Assembly: GCA_041664345.1 (NCBI GenBank)
Contig: JBAYKX010000005.1
Span: 62,001 to 126,000 of the forward strand
Length of the DNA stretch: 64,000 nt
Reading direction: 5' to 3'
Source of the DNA: GWE2-40-63 sp041664345
Lineage (GTDB): Bacteria > Bacteroidota > Bacteroidia > Bacteroidales > SZUA-534
The notes under the pieces are model-generated. The model was not told the origin of the DNA, did no database searches, and was given only the letters and a program-made list of their open reading frames with translations. Of the stretch, positions 63,245 through 64,000 are shown piece by piece. Each line of letters begins with the position of its first letter. The first letter of the stretch is position 1. A program made the position numbers and the translations under genes.

Positions 63245-63507
63245 GACTAATTATTTTGCATCCAAAGATAAAATAAGTGAAGGTAGAATTCAAGTACTAA
63301 CAATAAAAATGTAGGAGGAATTGGAAGAAACGATTGTATTTTTTTTTAATTGGAAACAACTGCGTTATCATTTCATTCATGCATAATTTAAGCTTTTTTG
63401 CTACCTTTTTGTTGTGTTGAAAGTTTATACCTTTGCTCACGAATTAATCAATTCATTATTGTCGGCCATTTTGCTGACTTGATTTAGAGCCAACAACATC
63501 TTAAACT

Positions 63508-64000
63508 ATGAACCGGATTTGTTTTCTTTTACTATTTATACTAAGCATTACTGTGACCTCCTGCGATTTTAGACAAAAAGCGGATTTAATTATTAAGAAC
63601 GCTAAAATTTATACGGTAGATAAAAACTTTACCGTGGTTCAAGGGTTGGCTGTTATGGATGGAAAATTTGTAGCTATAGGTCCTGATGCCACTATTAATG
63701 CCCAATTTTACAGTGAAAATGTACTCGATTTAAAAGGCAAGTATATTTACCCAGGATTTATCGATGCGCATTGCCATTTTTATGGATACAGCGAAACCCT
63801 TTCTCAGGTTAATTTGCAGGAAGCCAAGTCATTTACCGAAGTGGTGGAACGTGCTAAAAAGCACCATCGGGAATATAATAGTGCATGGGTAACCGGCCGA
63901 GGTTGGGACCAAAACTTATGGCAGCCAAAAGATTTTCCGACCAATCAACTTTTAAATGAAGCCTTTCCCGATACTCCTGTTTTACTTCGGCGAATTGACG
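63508..64000 (+). CDS. Amidohydrolase (YtcJ-like), N-terminal part
   Basis: Frame open from the ATG at 63508 to the window end, about 164 codons. The start MNRICFLLLFILSITVTSC has a lipobox Cys19. ADLIIKNAKIYTVDKN and the metal-binding GFIDAHCHFYGYS are amidohydrolase signatures. Partial; the remaining metal ligands lie beyond the window. It is probably a periplasmic, lipid-anchored hydrolase. Confidence 0.9.
   Translation, partial: MNRICFLLLFILSITVTSCDFRQKADLIIKNAKIYTVDKNFTVVQGLAVMDGKFVAIGPDATINAQFYSENVLDLKGKYIYPGFIDAHCHFYGYSETLSQVNLQEAKSFTEVVERAKKHHREYNSAWVTGRGWDQNLWQPKDFPTNQLLNEAFPDTPVLLRRID

Noticed and set aside
1..64000. CRISPR array, rRNA operon, complete IS transposase or prophage
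   Set aside because: No regularly spaced direct repeats, no rRNA-like stretch and no transposase or phage genes were found; the mobile features are short non-coding elements.

Overview
The window is a stretch of chromosome from a low-GC member of the Bacteroidota. Family-level markers include DUF3276, DUF4492, DUF4252, DUF5606, a long NusB, a FeoA-FeoB fusion, OmpP1/FadL, a tricorn-like S41 protease, and many lipoproteins whose lipobox is followed by polar residues. Several transcription units begin with the Bacteroidota -7 element TAnnTTTG, and obvious Shine-Dalgarno sites are rare. The presence of MCP, bd oxidase, AmtB/P-II and FeoAB suggests a free-living, possibly microaerophilic or facultatively anaerobic organism near Marinilabiliales/Prolixibacteraceae, but that placement is inference.

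Region by region. 1-3.4 kb: end of an unidentified gene, a VOC protein, an ABC exporter and a lipoprotein, all on the minus strand. 3.7-6.9 kb: a tricorn-type protease. 7.1-10.3 kb: a minus-strand cytochrome bd operon reading DUF4492, cydA, cydB and a 34-residue CydX-like gene too short for routine ORF calling. 10.5-15 kb: phoH, purC, a decayed tRNA-Ser, tRNA-Gly, mtgA and an AAA ATPase. 15.2-17.7 kb: amtB-glnB-type P-II and a glutathione peroxidase. 18-21.8 kb: lon and a GlmU-like nucleotidyltransferase. 22-23 kb: tRNA-Thr, a GIY-YIG gene and a dinD remnant embedded in palindromic repeats. 23-25.5 kb: a GH31 glycosidase.

25.7-35.3 kb is the most distinctive region. Six same-strand genes encode a NarX-like membrane kinase, an output-less receiver, a frameshifted porin, a chemoreceptor, an Asp-nucleophile alpha/beta hydrolase and a PAS hybrid kinase, with the last two overlapping by one base. 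The hydrolase-PAS kinase pair recalls RsbQ-RsbP logic and is my lead candidate for an undescribed signalling system.

35.4-49.2 kb holds a DUF62 enzyme, mazG, a VapBC-type module, FadL, Dus, MATE, an isochorismatase-like hydrolase, an ECF sigma factor with two DUF4252 proteins, and feoAB. 49.5-58.2 kb is housekeeping, including the cluster nusB-DUF1573-yajC-ybbR-coaE and an M3 peptidase. 58.4-64 kb has a PQQ-like propeller protein, a decayed toxin-antitoxin locus, a barrel protein, gltX, a YjbR protein and the start of an amidohydrolase.

Many intergenic gaps carry short repeats: MITE-like elements with C-rich terminal inverted repeats, an 18-bp perfect palindrome in two copies, a hairpin family, REP-like palindromes and heptad-phased simple repeats. 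No complete transposase, phage, CRISPR array or rRNA operon was seen.
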